A DNA stretch of 38,453 nt, taken from an uncultured Prevotellaceae bacterium (GTDB taxonomy: Bacteria; Bacteroidota; Bacteroidia; Bacteroidales; Bacteroidaceae). This document shows positions 16,295-24,446 of the stretch, in pieces. The position numbers and the translations under genes were made by a program. Position 1 is the first letter of the stretch. Every line of letters starts with the position of its first letter. A model generated the notes under the pieces. The model made no database searches. It saw only the letters and a list, made by a program, of their open reading frames with translations, and had not been told where the DNA came from. The stretch is from positions 1 to 38,453 of the forward strand of contig CAMKEM010000026.1 of NCBI GenBank assembly GCA_946411565.1, in the 5' to 3' direction.

Positions 16295-16318
16295 AGTTCC
16301 CCCTTAGGGGGCTACCCT
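16295..16318. repeat. GC-rich palindrome at the 3' end of the glycosidase gene, copy E
   Basis: A short element with a CCCCCTTAGGGGG core. On the minus strand it supplies the final codons (VAP) and the TAA stop of the glycosidase gene ending at 16304. Confidence 0.75.
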
Positions 16319-18994
16319 CTTCTTTCCATTTTGGATATATATTCCAGAAGGAATATTTTCCTTATTCAGTTTAACACCGGAAAGGTTGTAGATGGCATTT
16401 TGAGAGTTAGTATCCTTGATATCCTTGATAGCAGTAACCTCACCGCCGTTTCGTATGGTCTCAACCTCATTGGCAGAGAGAGCGTAGTTATAGATGCGCA
16501 GGTCGTCGATATAACCTACGAAGAATGGATCTGCGGTGTATTGACTGCGACCGATGTAGTTACGCTTAGGATGGAAATCGGATGGGCGCAGAGTTATTGA
16601 TGTTGAGGAAACTGCGTTGCCGTCAACATAGAGGGTTACTGCCTCTGGGGCAAGTGTAACGGCAATATAGTGCCAGCCTGTGGTAGCCTTTGTGGTAGAG
16701 AGAATCTGTTCGTCACCTCCGTTCTTGAGAACAAGACGCATCTCATTTCCGTTACTTGGGGTAAGGAAGAAATACTGATCTGTACCATTGCCGAAGTCGA
16801 ATATGCGCTGCCAGCTACTGCTATTATTGATATTTACCCACATTGCTATCGTCATTTCTGAGAGATTGCCGACAGAAGGAGGGAGGGTGAGGTAACTATC
16901 AGTTCCCTTGAGATAAAGGCTCTTCTTACCAACCTTCTTTAATACAGAACTATAAGATGTTGAGCCTGCGATAATGGCATCAAGGGTGTTTACGGTTGCA
17001 TCGTTAGTGTTGTCCTCAAAGTCATAGTGCGCTATGAGGGCTTTCTCTGCATTGGTGGTCGCACTTGTCTCTGTTGAGCCTTCTGACTGATTGCGTGAAC
17101 TGTCAACAGCCTTAATCTTATAAACATAGTTAGTGCCTGGAGTTACATCGTTATCGATAAACTCTGTGCCTTCTATCATGCGACCTATCATGTCGTATGT
17201 GTCGCCATTCTTACGGAAAATGTTATATCCTACGACATCTTCATCCTCTGATGCTGCCCATGATAGTTTAATAGAATTGCTCTGTACCTCTGCAGAAGCA
17301 TTTCCCGGTGCAGAAGGAGCATCGAGTTCGAGCTTTGGCTTTGCCTCTACAGGCATGAAGCGCCATTTCTGTTCTGGCTTGCCTGTGAATTCAGCCTGTT
17401 GTATATATTTGTTTACCGCTGTTTCTGCATTCTTCACCTCAAGATAGAGGCCGCTATGACGTGAACGGATATACCAGCTATCATTTCCTGCATATTCAAG
17501 GAACCATTGCTCGTTAGTGCCCTTACCACCTGTAACGTTGATGATTGAAGCACCAGCGGAAGTGCTCCAGTCCTTTACGTCCATAAGCATGTTTGGATTT
17601 TTCTTCCAGAAGAGCCAGAAATATCCGAGATCACCCTGTCCTGTGGTTGGAACCATTTCAAGATTCCATTGGTAGGCATCGTTGATGTTAGGGGTTAGGT
17701 TGTTGATAGTGTATTTTCTCAGCGCAATGCCTCTACCGCTTTCCGTTTTGTTATCGTATGTGCCGAGACATAGCTTGGCATTCATATTCATTATGACGTA
17801 TGTGCCGTTCTTGATAGGATCGAGTGGGGCATCCTCACCGCTGTGGATGAGTATCATACGCTCTGCATTTGTCTGTCCTTTCTGATAGCCTGTACCGCCA
17901 GGCATCTCTACGCTGTATGAGTATGTAGGACCATAGCCGTCGAAGAATACAGGACGGTCGGTTGAGATAAATTCGTATGAAGATTTGGTTGCCTGTCTCT
18001 CCGATGTTCCGAGGAAGGCATCAATACGTCCGTCGTTACGTTTATATACGGTTGCTGCTGACCATGCGTCACGATTCTCAGCATAGCCAATCTCCTTGCC
18101 ATAGAATGAAGCCCTGCAATATTCTCCGCGAGCAGCTCCATCCCATCCCCACCATACGCCAGATTGCATTCCGTAGTGTGCTCCGATGAAAGCCTCACCT
18201 ACATTGTGCAACTCGTCGGCTGTGGCATAGTTGCCGTCGTTTCTTACCTTCTGCCAGAAATCAGCATAGTTCTTGAATGAACCTGCAAGCTGATGGGTGT
18301 TACCCTCTGTGGCATAAGGCAACATATAGTTATACCACTCAAGAGCCTTGTCGCAGTTGAGTGTGTTTCCTGCGGAAATACGTATTCCTGCAAGTTCAGG
18401 ATCTTCTGTAATCAGTTTGGCAATAGCCTTGAAATGATCCTTAGTTCCCTCTCCCCATCCTTCGTAATCAGGCTCGTTGAATGGGGATATAGTGATTACA
18501 TTAAAGCCTTTGTTCTTGGCATAGAGAACGGATGCCTTGATTACCTTGTACCACTCTTCTGGCTTACCATAGTAGTTGCCCTTGTTGAGTTTCTCGTGGT
18601 CGCAGTTGAGGATGACATCACGCACACCACTGATACGGATATGCTCAAGGCGAGTCTTAAGAGCATCCTGCTGTGCAGCAGAAAGTTCTCCATTTTCGTT
18701 TACGAGGTCGCTTGGCTGAAAGGATATACGGCCAGTAGCCATTACATCCTTTCCGATGTAGTTCGTTCCACGCCTTACGTTTGCCTCATCATCCCATGCC
18801 ACATCCATACCCCATTTGATTGGCTCTTGTGGAATTAGATACTCGGAAATATCAGCATCAGCCTTGAAAGAAACGGCTGTAGCCTTCGCCTTTCCACTTG
18901 TCACCCACATAGAAGAGTGGGGGATACGTTGCGCAAACGATGCTGCCGGGAATCCCGACAACATCGTTGCTAATATAATCACTTGTCTTTTCAT
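16304..18994 (-). CDS. Putative clan-A-like glycoside hydrolase with ricin-like, FN3 and LamG modules
   Basis: The 896-residue protein begins MKRQVIILATMLSGFPAASFAQ; the ATG at 18994 is preferred to the in-frame TTG at 19000. Residues about 23-385 look like a (beta/alpha)8 barrel: VITISPFNEPDYEGWGEG carries Asn173-Glu174-Pro175, the acid/base motif of clan GH-A. ADELHN with Glu261 is my candidate for the nucleophile on strand 7. Three accessory domains follow: ricin-type beta-trefoil (about 393-545, NEQWFLEYAGNDSWYIRS), FN3 (about 560-648) and a concanavalin-like LamG domain (about 651-850, HYDFEDNTNDAT ... GYIDDLRIYNYAL). The tail is of the GIYIQNGKK type. I cannot assign a CAZy family with confidence; GH30 or a relative is the nearest guess. 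It is predicted secreted, and its co-operon lyase suggests a galactan or rhamnogalacturonan side-chain substrate. Confidence 0.78.
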   Translation of the reverse strand: MKRQVIILATMLSGFPAASFAQRIPHSSMWVTSGKAKATAVSFKADADISEYLIPQEPIKWGMDVAWDDEANVRRGTNYIGKDVMATGRISFQPSDLVNENGELSAAQQDALKTRLEHIRISGVRDVILNCDHEKLNKGNYYGKPEEWYKVIKASVLYAKNKGFNVITISPFNEPDYEGWGEGTKDHFKAIAKLITEDPELAGIRISAGNTLNCDKALEWYNYMLPYATEGNTHQLAGSFKNYADFWQKVRNDGNYATADELHNVGEAFIGAHYGMQSGVWWGWDGAARGEYCRASFYGKEIGYAENRDAWSAATVYKRNDGRIDAFLGTSERQATKSSYEFISTDRPVFFDGYGPTYSYSVEMPGGTGYQKGQTNAERMILIHSGEDAPLDPIKNGTYVIMNMNAKLCLGTYDNKTESGRGIALRKYTINNLTPNINDAYQWNLEMVPTTGQGDLGYFWLFWKKNPNMLMDVKDWSTSAGASIINVTGGKGTNEQWFLEYAGNDSWYIRSRHSGLYLEVKNAETAVNKYIQQAEFTGKPEQKWRFMPVEAKPKLELDAPSAPGNASAEVQSNSIKLSWAASEDEDVVGYNIFRKNGDTYDMIGRMIEGTEFIDNDVTPGTNYVYKIKAVDSSRNQSEGSTETSATTNAEKALIAHYDFEDNTNDATVNTLDAIIAGSTSYSSVLKKVGKKSLYLKGTDSYLTLPPSVGNLSEMTIAMWVNINNSSSWQRIFDFGNGTDQYFFLTPSNGNEMRLVLKNGGDEQILSTTKATTGWHYIAVTLAPEAVTLYVDGNAVSSTSITLRPSDFHPKRNYIGRSQYTADPFFVGYIDDLRIYNYALSANEVETIRNGGEVTAIKDIKDTNSQNAIYNLSGVKLNKENIPSGIYIQNGKKRVAP

Positions 18995-19094
18995 AGTCAA
19001 ATTTTTATGTCTTTTTTCTTCGTTGAATCTCCTATATAGCTCCTCTGTTATCCCTGTTTTTCTCTTACCATTTATAGCCGTAAGGCGTATTCTG

Positions 19095-19160
19095 AATAAG
19101 ATTCACATAAGAACCACATAAGAACTACATAAGACTTACATAAGAGTTATATAGGAGTTA
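19095..19160. repeat. 11-bp tandem repeat, six units, between susD and the glycosidase gene
   Basis: Units of the form CATAAGAACTA start at 19095 (degenerate), 19106, 19117, 19128, 19139 and 19150, all exactly 11 bp. On the transcribed strand this reads as repeated TCTTATG. It begins 12 bp after the susD stop and lies about 100 bp upstream of the glycosidase start. Confidence 0.88.
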
Positions 19161-19171
19161 CAACGGTGGGC

Positions 19172-21013
19172 TTACAAGCCGATCCTACCTTTCCAGTGCA
19201 AGAACCAATTGTTCTTGTCTTTCAGGTCAACGTCAATACCGCTTGGCGATGTTCCGTTTCGACCGTGTATCTTGTTTGAAAGCCATGTTGGATCATTTCT
19301 TCTGAGAGCCACGCGGAGAAGGTCATAATATCTGAAGCCTTCGAATGCAAACTCAAGTGCACCCTCGTTGATAATCATCTCCTCAACCTGATCCTGCTGC
19401 CAAGCAATCTGTTGGAGTGAGTCTTTAATCTCAGGATTGTATGGCATCTGGTAGTACTCGTTTGCAGGAGTAAAGCCACAACCACGGCTATGAATGCCTT
19501 GTGTATTTACAGTAAAACTTCTGTAAGGACTTGAGTTGGCAACATAGCTACTGCTTATAGATGTAAGACGAGATCCAGGGAAATCGAATTTCTCAAGAAT
19601 CTTCAGAGAGTCGGCTCTGTAATGTGGGATTACACTGTCCTGAAGTACTTCTGTGTTCACGCCAGAAGAAAGAATCTGGAATGCGTAGCGAGGATAGCCT
19701 GCACGGTTTAGTGCCTCTGCAAGACGGAGATAGACAAGAGTTCGGCGATATATGTGGATATGCTTTGTTGAGTACTTGTCTATTGACTGATATGTGTATG
19801 TTCCACCTGTAGTTGGATTTGAATAGTTCTCTCTTGATGTCCATATCATTGGCAGACGGAGGTCACCAGTCATATTCTTGCTACCAGCAATGTTTGAAGG
19901 AGCATAGCTTACCTCACCGAGATCATTGAAGCAATAGACCTGACTTCTTGAGAGCTTGATAAGACTTTCTGAAGGTACGAGGCTTGCCTGATAGTTGTTC
20001 TGGGCATTGGTGTTGAACACGTTACGCACCTCACTGTAATGACCTTCTGATGGAATTGAGTCCATAGGAATCATTGTAATGAGTTCGTTGTCGCTTGCTG
20101 TAGATTCTTCTGTCTTTTTAAAGATTGAAGGCCATGAATAGCTATAGCCATCCCATTGTGTATCCATCCATTTTACCAAGTCAAGCTGGGTTGGATAAAT
20201 ACCGCCTCTTCCATTACGATTTATGATGTAATCGTGATAGTATATAGCAGCCTGTTCATAGTTCTCTGCCCAGAGGTTGAGATCTGCAAGTACAAGGCGA
20301 ACAGGGAAGAGGAAGTTCTTTGATGGAAGACCTTTGATTATGCCATAGTTAGGAAGATCACTATTAATGAGGGTTGAGTCGCCAAGATCCTGGAGGAAGT
20401 AGTTACATACCTGTTTGATGTCGTACATAGGGTATGTTCTGTCTGATTCCTCCTTTGTCATGATAGGCTCTGTGACAAATGGCACACGACCGTATGTAGT
20501 AACCAACTGAAGATATGTCCATGCACGTATAGCCTTTACTTCTGTATATTCCTTCTTGAAGATGAACTGGTTGCGGTTGTTCTTCAATGCAGTGTCAGCC
20601 TTGGCAATGAAGTAGTTACAGTTATTGATGATGGCATAGTAGTCAACAGGGTTGTTATACTTGTTGTCATCATTGATAGTGAAGTTGGCAACTGCACGAA
20701 GATCGGCTGGTGTTGCATCTGTAACCGTAACAAGGTCACCGCGTGCCTCACCAAGAAGGATGGTGCGGTCAGCAATAGCCTGAACCTTGTTTAGAATACC
20801 AGTGAGGGAATAGATGGTATCTGTGGCATTGTCAAGGTGTTCCTTCTGTGCATCGATGATGTAGGTAGAGTCCTGATCGAAGAAGTCGGAACAAGAAGAG
20901 AATGTGAGAGCACACATAAGGAGACCTACCCCCCAGCCCCTCCCATAAAGGGAGGGGAGTAGATACCTTTTCCCGCTAAATAAATTAGATATGTAATGAA
21001 ATATCTTATTCAT
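19172..21013 (-). CDS. SusD/RagB-like surface glycan-binding lipoprotein (second pair)
   Basis: The 613-residue lipoprotein starts at the ATG at 21013 (MNKIF), chosen because it aligns with the start of the PL11 leader (MHKIF). Two further in-frame ATGs lie up to 21 bp upstream. The lipobox LTFSSC puts the lipidated cysteine at residue 41, followed by SDFFDQD. SusD family features are AIINNCNYFI, EVKAIRAWTYLQLVTTYGRVPFV (the TPR-like helix and conserved Gly-Arg-Val-Pro) and the C-terminal EFAFEGFRYYDLLR. It binds oligosaccharides at the cell surface as the lid of its SusC partner, encoded 109 bp upstream. Part of the leader peptide (LPSLYGRGWGVG) comes from a GC-rich palindrome shared with PL11. 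Confidence 0.95.
   Translation of the reverse strand: MNKIFHYISNLFSGKRYLLPSLYGRGWGVGLLMCALTFSSCSDFFDQDSTYIIDAQKEHLDNATDTIYSLTGILNKVQAIADRTILLGEARGDLVTVTDATPADLRAVANFTINDDNKYNNPVDYYAIINNCNYFIAKADTALKNNRNQFIFKKEYTEVKAIRAWTYLQLVTTYGRVPFVTEPIMTKEESDRTYPMYDIKQVCNYFLQDLGDSTLINSDLPNYGIIKGLPSKNFLFPVRLVLADLNLWAENYEQAAIYYHDYIINRNGRGGIYPTQLDLVKWMDTQWDGYSYSWPSIFKKTEESTASDNELITMIPMDSIPSEGHYSEVRNVFNTNAQNNYQASLVPSESLIKLSRSQVYCFNDLGEVSYAPSNIAGSKNMTGDLRLPMIWTSRENYSNPTTGGTYTYQSIDKYSTKHIHIYRRTLVYLRLAEALNRAGYPRYAFQILSSGVNTEVLQDSVIPHYRADSLKILEKFDFPGSRLTSISSSYVANSSPYRSFTVNTQGIHSRGCGFTPANEYYQMPYNPEIKDSLQQIAWQQDQVEEMIINEGALEFAFEGFRYYDLLRVALRRNDPTWLSNKIHGRNGTSPSGIDVDLKDKNNWFLHWKGRIGL
20923..20965. repeat. GC-rich palindrome inside the susD leader-peptide codons, copy F
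   Basis: CCCCTCCC(ATAAA)GGGAGGGG core with a C-rich side arm. It is read in frame as LPSLYGRGWGVG. Nearly identical to copy B, and inverted relative to copy G about 120 bp away. Confidence 0.88.
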
Positions 21014-21080
21014 AATTTTCATTTGTATTTTCATTTGTATTTTACATTTTCGGAGCCACCCATAGCGATTTTTGCTATCT

Positions 21081-21118
21081 GCTCCCCTCCATTTATGGGA
21101 GGGGTAGGGGGTGGGTCC
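21081..21118. repeat. GC-rich palindrome between susC and susD (second pair), copy G
   Basis: CCCCTCC(ATTTAT)GGGAGGGG core with a G-rich tail. It starts a few bases after the susC stop codon, in inverse orientation to copy F. The pair could base-pair in the transcript around the susD start. Confidence 0.85.
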
Positions 21119-21122
21119 GCAT

Positions 21123-24100
21123 TTACAGATTGATCTTAATACCAGCCATGAAGCTTCTGCTCTGTCCTACATAGCCGAGGTCTATGCCCTGACCGATGAC
21201 AGATGAAGAACTTGAGAACTCAGGGTCGGTACCCAGATATTTTGTGAGTGTGAATACATTGTTTGCCTGAATCCAGAACTGGAGTCCCTGAAGGAATGTA
21301 GAGTTGATAGGGAGGTCATAGCTGAGGGTGATAGACTTCAGCTTGAGGTATGAGCCATCCTCTATCCAGCGGTCAGAGAAACGTGAGTTCCCCATTGGAT
21401 CCAGGAATGTAGCTTTTGGCATGTTGGTAACCTGTCCTTCAGACATCCAGCGCTGTGTCATGGTTGTTGTCTGGTTCATGAATCGTGAACCTGACTCCAA
21501 CTGCTGACGCATATAGTTATATACGTCGTTGCCGAGGCTGTATGTGAAGTTAACGTCAAGTCTGAGGTTCTTCCATGTGAGTGCAGAGATGATGTTACCG
21601 TAGATGTCAGGATTTGGATCACCTATTACTGTGCGATCCTTATCATTGATCTCGTTGTCATTGTAGAGGTCTTCAAAGATAATGTCACCAGCTTCGAAGT
21701 TGTGCTTGTCAATGCCATTAGCATCAAGAATGTAGAGACCTGCATCCTGTGCCTGCTTTGTAGTGGCGAACACACCCTTTGTACGGTAGCCATAGAACAG
21801 GTTAGCTGCATTGCCTTCCTGAGTAAGTATGGTAGCACCGTTGATGTCGGTTGTGTAGCCAGTCCTGCCGTTGCTAAGTCCAAGACTTGTAATCTTGTTC
21901 TTGTAGTGACCTACGCTTGCACCAAGTTCCCAGCCCCAGTCTTTTGTAGCTATTACCTTACCGCGTATATTTACGTCATAGCCGATGTTAGAAAGCTCGC
22001 CTGTGTTAGCCCAGTTCTGCTCTATACCAGAGAGGAAACCGAGTTCCTGAAGAGCAAGCAGTCCTGTGGTTGATGACTTGAAGAAGTTAAAGCCTACTGA
22101 GAGACGGTTGCCGAGAAATTTACCATCAAAGCCTGCGTTGAAACGGCGTGTAGTCTCCCATTTGATGGCAGTATTACCGATACCTGCATAGGTGAGTCCT
22201 GCAATTTCGTTCAGGTAAAGAGATGATGCGAAGTATGACTTTGCTGCGAATACGTCGATATCATCATTACCGCTCATGTCGAAGCCTGCAGTAAGGCGCA
22301 GGTGGTCAATGCCTGCAACCTTTGAGAACCAAGGCTCGTTGGTCATAACCCATGAACCCTGAATAGATGGGAAGAGAGCCCATACTGTGCCAAGCATCTT
22401 TATTCCTCCATTGGCATCCTTACCGAAGCGTGAAGAACCGCTTGCTGTGAGGTTCAACTGCCCAAAGTAACGACCGAGGTAGTTGTAATTGCCCTGAAGG
22501 TATGTATCCACGGTGTTCCAAGACTCATCAACACCACTACTCTGTGCGTTGAGAAGGCTTTCTTTCATGAATGGAGTCTTATCTGAACCTGTGTTATATC
22601 CCAACTGCTTACTGCGTGTGTAGTTCTCTGAGTTTACGCGTATGCCGCCAAAGAGAGAAATGTCATGTGCATCATAGCGGTTGTTCCATGTCAGACGTGT
22701 ATCACTCTGTACAGAGTTCTGCTTTGTTGCAAGTGAACTAACGAGATTCTCACGGTAGGCAGAAACACTTGCTACATAGAATGATGGAACACCGTTTACT
22801 GGCAAATAGTATTTGTTGTTGGTATTCATGAGGTTGTAGCAGAAGTGCTCGCTAAGTGTGAGATGGCTATTGAACTGATACTTTGGAGTAACGGCAATGT
22901 TAAGCAGTGAGTTCTCAAAGCGGTTCTTGTTCTCTGCCTCTGCATACTCGTTGAAGGCAACAGGGTTACCCAACTGGTAGTTATAGTTGTCGTAGCGTGC
23001 AAGAGCCTCGTTGAGGTATGACTCATCTGTTATATCGAGATATGAATCAGATATTTGGCCTGCACCGTATGAGTAAGGACTGAGGAATGGAGCCTTTACA
23101 TAGCCGAGGAATGAAGGAGCAGTAGGTGTTCCCTCATCGTAGGTTGTAGGTGCACCGTCATCACGAATGTCGCGTGTAAGGTTAGAGAATGATGCATCGA
23201 ACCTTACGCTAAGCTCATTGGTAATCTGTATGTCGGTGTTGAATCGGATGTTCAGACGGCTCATGTCGTTGCATTTCATTGTGCTGTTGGCAAGTGTATA
23301 GCCTACAGAGAGGTTGTACTGAGCCACTTCATCACCACCTTCAATATTTACTCCGTAGTTCTGGGTTGCTGCAGTGTGATAGATGAGCTTCTTCCAGTCA
23401 GTATTGTTGTGATACTGATTGTAATAGTAGTATTTAGGATCTGCATTGAGGAACTTGAAGTCATTACGCAGTGTATTTACGGTCTTCAATAGTGTAGAAG
23501 AGTAGTTACGATACTGCTCTGCATCCATCATGTCGTAATACTTAGGCTCAGTTGATACACCTGCAGAAATATTTGCCGTGATGCGCGTTGCAAGGCTCTG
23601 TGAGCGGTGTGTCTTGATTTCAATGACACCATTTGCACCACGAGCTCCGTAAAGGGCTGTACCATTGCGGATGATTGATACATCCTCAATATCGGCAGGA
23701 TTGATATTGGTAAGAATATCATTTACGAAACCTGTGTGAAGCATCTCACGACCATACTGCTGATCGATTATTACACCATCAACCACTACGAGAGGCTGTG
23801 CATTGGCGTTGAGGGAGTTTAAGCCCTGAATGAATGTGTTGGAACCGATACCTGGAGTACCGCTACGTTGGGTTGTATAGGCGTATGCACCAAGCTGCTT
23901 CTGAATCTCTTCCTTGATGTTAAGGGCATTGGTGTATTTGTAATCGTTTGTAGATGCTACATTGATTACATTGGTCTGCTCTGTATATTCAGACTTCAGT
24001 GAAGAGTTGAGAAGACGTGCTGTGCGCTGTTTCTCATCCTTTGAAAGACCTATAACAACAGGATTATAGCTTGGTGTTGATATGTAGAGTGCAGATGCAA

Positions 24101-24374
24101 AGAGAGGCACGTTCATAAGATAGTTACCTTTCTCATCAGTCAGAGTACTGTATCCGTTAATACCCTGCGCCTTGACAATTACACCCGTGAGTGGCTTGCC
24201 AGTGGCTGCATCCAGTACAGTACCAGATATGATGCGTGTATTGTATTTTTTCTGGGGCTTTCTAATCTTACGTACAATGGTCTGTGGTGCTTCTTCTGCC
24301 TCTTCTTCCTGAGCAGAGACACTCAGAGGACATGCCATAAGCATTGTAAGTCCGTATAAAATATATCTTTTCAT
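21123..24374 (-). CDS. SusC/RagA-like TonB-dependent transporter (second pair)
   Basis: The 1083-residue outer-membrane protein has a signal peptide ending SVSAQ (residue about 22). An unusual charged segment (EEEAEEAPQ, then RKIRKPQKK) follows. A carboxypeptidase-regulatory-like domain (about 48-125, ISGTVLDAATGKPLTGVIV) comes next, then the TonB plug (about 150-260, PLVVVDGVIID, ADIEDVSIIRNGTALYGARGANGVIEI) and the 22-strand barrel ending SFMAGIKINL. It imports the glycan fragments captured by SusD, using TonB energy. It is 72 bp downstream of a FAS1 lipoprotein gene and 109 bp upstream of susD. The plug lacks a clearly readable canonical NEVVV box, unlike the first SusC. Confidence 0.96.
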   Translation of the reverse strand: MKRYILYGLTMLMACPLSVSAQEEEAEEAPQTIVRKIRKPQKKYNTRIISGTVLDAATGKPLTGVIVKAQGINGYSTLTDEKGNYLMNVPLFASALYISTPSYNPVVIGLSKDEKQRTARLLNSSLKSEYTEQTNVINVASTNDYKYTNALNIKEEIQKQLGAYAYTTQRSGTPGIGSNTFIQGLNSLNANAQPLVVVDGVIIDQQYGREMLHTGFVNDILTNINPADIEDVSIIRNGTALYGARGANGVIEIKTHRSQSLATRITANISAGVSTEPKYYDMMDAEQYRNYSSTLLKTVNTLRNDFKFLNADPKYYYYNQYHNNTDWKKLIYHTAATQNYGVNIEGGDEVAQYNLSVGYTLANSTMKCNDMSRLNIRFNTDIQITNELSVRFDASFSNLTRDIRDDGAPTTYDEGTPTAPSFLGYVKAPFLSPYSYGAGQISDSYLDITDESYLNEALARYDNYNYQLGNPVAFNEYAEAENKNRFENSLLNIAVTPKYQFNSHLTLSEHFCYNLMNTNNKYYLPVNGVPSFYVASVSAYRENLVSSLATKQNSVQSDTRLTWNNRYDAHDISLFGGIRVNSENYTRSKQLGYNTGSDKTPFMKESLLNAQSSGVDESWNTVDTYLQGNYNYLGRYFGQLNLTASGSSRFGKDANGGIKMLGTVWALFPSIQGSWVMTNEPWFSKVAGIDHLRLTAGFDMSGNDDIDVFAAKSYFASSLYLNEIAGLTYAGIGNTAIKWETTRRFNAGFDGKFLGNRLSVGFNFFKSSTTGLLALQELGFLSGIEQNWANTGELSNIGYDVNIRGKVIATKDWGWELGASVGHYKNKITSLGLSNGRTGYTTDINGATILTQEGNAANLFYGYRTKGVFATTKQAQDAGLYILDANGIDKHNFEAGDIIFEDLYNDNEINDKDRTVIGDPNPDIYGNIISALTWKNLRLDVNFTYSLGNDVYNYMRQQLESGSRFMNQTTTMTQRWMSEGQVTNMPKATFLDPMGNSRFSDRWIEDGSYLKLKSITLSYDLPINSTFLQGLQFWIQANNVFTLTKYLGTDPEFSSSSSVIGQGIDLGYVGQSRSFMAGIKINL

Positions 24375-24377
24375 AAA

Positions 24378-24393
24378 TTCTAATTACAAATTT
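24378..24393. repeat. A/T heptamers at the susC start (second pair)
   Basis: CTAATTA (24380-24386) and CAAATTT (24387-24393) lie 5-19 bp upstream of the susC start codon. They match the heptamers before two other genes of the operon. Confidence 0.5.
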
Positions 24394-24420
24394 TCTATTA
24401 TCAATTGTTCTTGTCTTCTT

Positions 24421-24441
24421 CCCCTCCCTCGGGAGAGGGGA
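24421..24441. repeat. GC-rich palindrome downstream of the FAS1 gene, copy H
   Basis: CCCCTCCCTCGGGAGAGGGG lies between the FAS1 stop (24447) and the susC start (24374). It could fold as a hairpin in the operon transcript. Confidence 0.8.
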
Positions 24442-24446
24442 GTGAC

